Positions 13,377-13,467 of a stretch of 13,467 nucleotides of DNA are shown here, piece by piece (position 1 is the first letter of the stretch; each line of letters starts with the position of its first letter). The DNA comes from JBBSEZ01 sp038239195. Its GTDB lineage: Bacteria > Planctomycetota > Planctomycetia > Gemmatales > Gemmataceae. The stretch spans positions 1 through 13,467 of the forward strand of contig JBBSEZ010000274.1 in assembly GCA_038239195.1 (NCBI GenBank), written 5' to 3'. The notes under the pieces are model-generated. The model did not search any database. It worked only from the letters and a program-made list of their open reading frames with translations, and was not told the origin of the DNA. A program made the translations under genes and the position numbers.

Positions 13377-13467
13377 GACACCCCCGAGGGACCGAGTCAG
13401 CCGCACCCCAGCAAACTAGTGTTCCTCGTGGTAGCTTTAAAGAATCAAACAAACATAAATAAAGAGA
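13377..13467. other. Right-edge sequence without a supported gene
   Basis: The last 91 bases beyond the G/C tract hold no gene I can support. The final 35 or so bases are AT-rich, unlike the rest of the window, which suggests either promoter-like intergenic DNA or sequence joined wrongly at the contig edge. Confidence 0.4.

Noticed and set aside
13156..13452. N-terminal extension of the secreted protein across the G/C tract
   Set aside because: Translation of the homopolymer tract is meaningless, and the ATG at 13155 gives a textbook signal peptide.
1..13467. CRISPR arrays, tRNA or rRNA genes and known riboswitches
   Set aside because: I saw no regularly spaced repeats, no cloverleaf-like sequence with tRNA landmarks, no rRNA segment, and no recognisable riboswitch core in any leader.

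Overview
High-GC bacterial DNA. The coding style (TTG and GTG starts behind strong Shine-Dalgarno sequences, many antisense open frames) and the two transposase relics, which resemble elements I associate with Gemmata-like Planctomycetota, suggest a planctomycete or another large-genome soil or freshwater bacterium. That assignment is an inference; there is no rRNA or other phylogenetic marker here.

Layout. (1) 1-168 is the 5' end of a zinc-ribbon transposase-type gene running off the left edge. (2) 497-2588, minus strand: a decayed or truncated stress-protein N-terminus, a 4-TM protein with a possible bacterial-PH-like tail, and a BASS/SBF sodium-coupled symporter; the spacing (4-base overlap, then 29 bp) suggests one transcript. 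(3) 2722-4062, minus: a DUF2254 membrane protein. (4) A 406-bp divergent region with a plausible promoter leads into a plus-strand pair: an AI-2E/UPF0118 family permease (TTG start) and a Ca2+/H+ antiporter (cax). (5) 6865-9212, minus: a CPA1-type Na+/H+ antiporter (TTG start) followed by an MscS-type channel (GTG start). (6) 9246-9735: a 5'-truncated, frameshifted IS701-like transposase relic just upstream of the antiporter. (7) 9842-13155, minus: a two-gene unit of a basic, signal-peptide-bearing secreted protein of unknown family and a membrane-anchored protein with a beta-rich N-terminal domain and a C-terminal HEAT-repeat domain. The second gene's layout recalls the N-terminal half of vitellogenin-type lipid-transfer proteins. 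(8) 13156-13467: a leader with a small inverted repeat, a 24-base G run and an AT-rich tail that may be an assembly edge artefact.

Working together: nearly every intact gene from 497 to 9212 is a membrane transporter or channel for ions or small solutes (Na+-coupled symport, Na+/H+, Ca2+/H+, mechanosensitive release, UPF0118 permease, DUF2254). This looks like an ion, pH and osmotic homeostasis island. The least explained part, and the best candidate for something undescribed, is the two-gene envelope module at 9842-13155.
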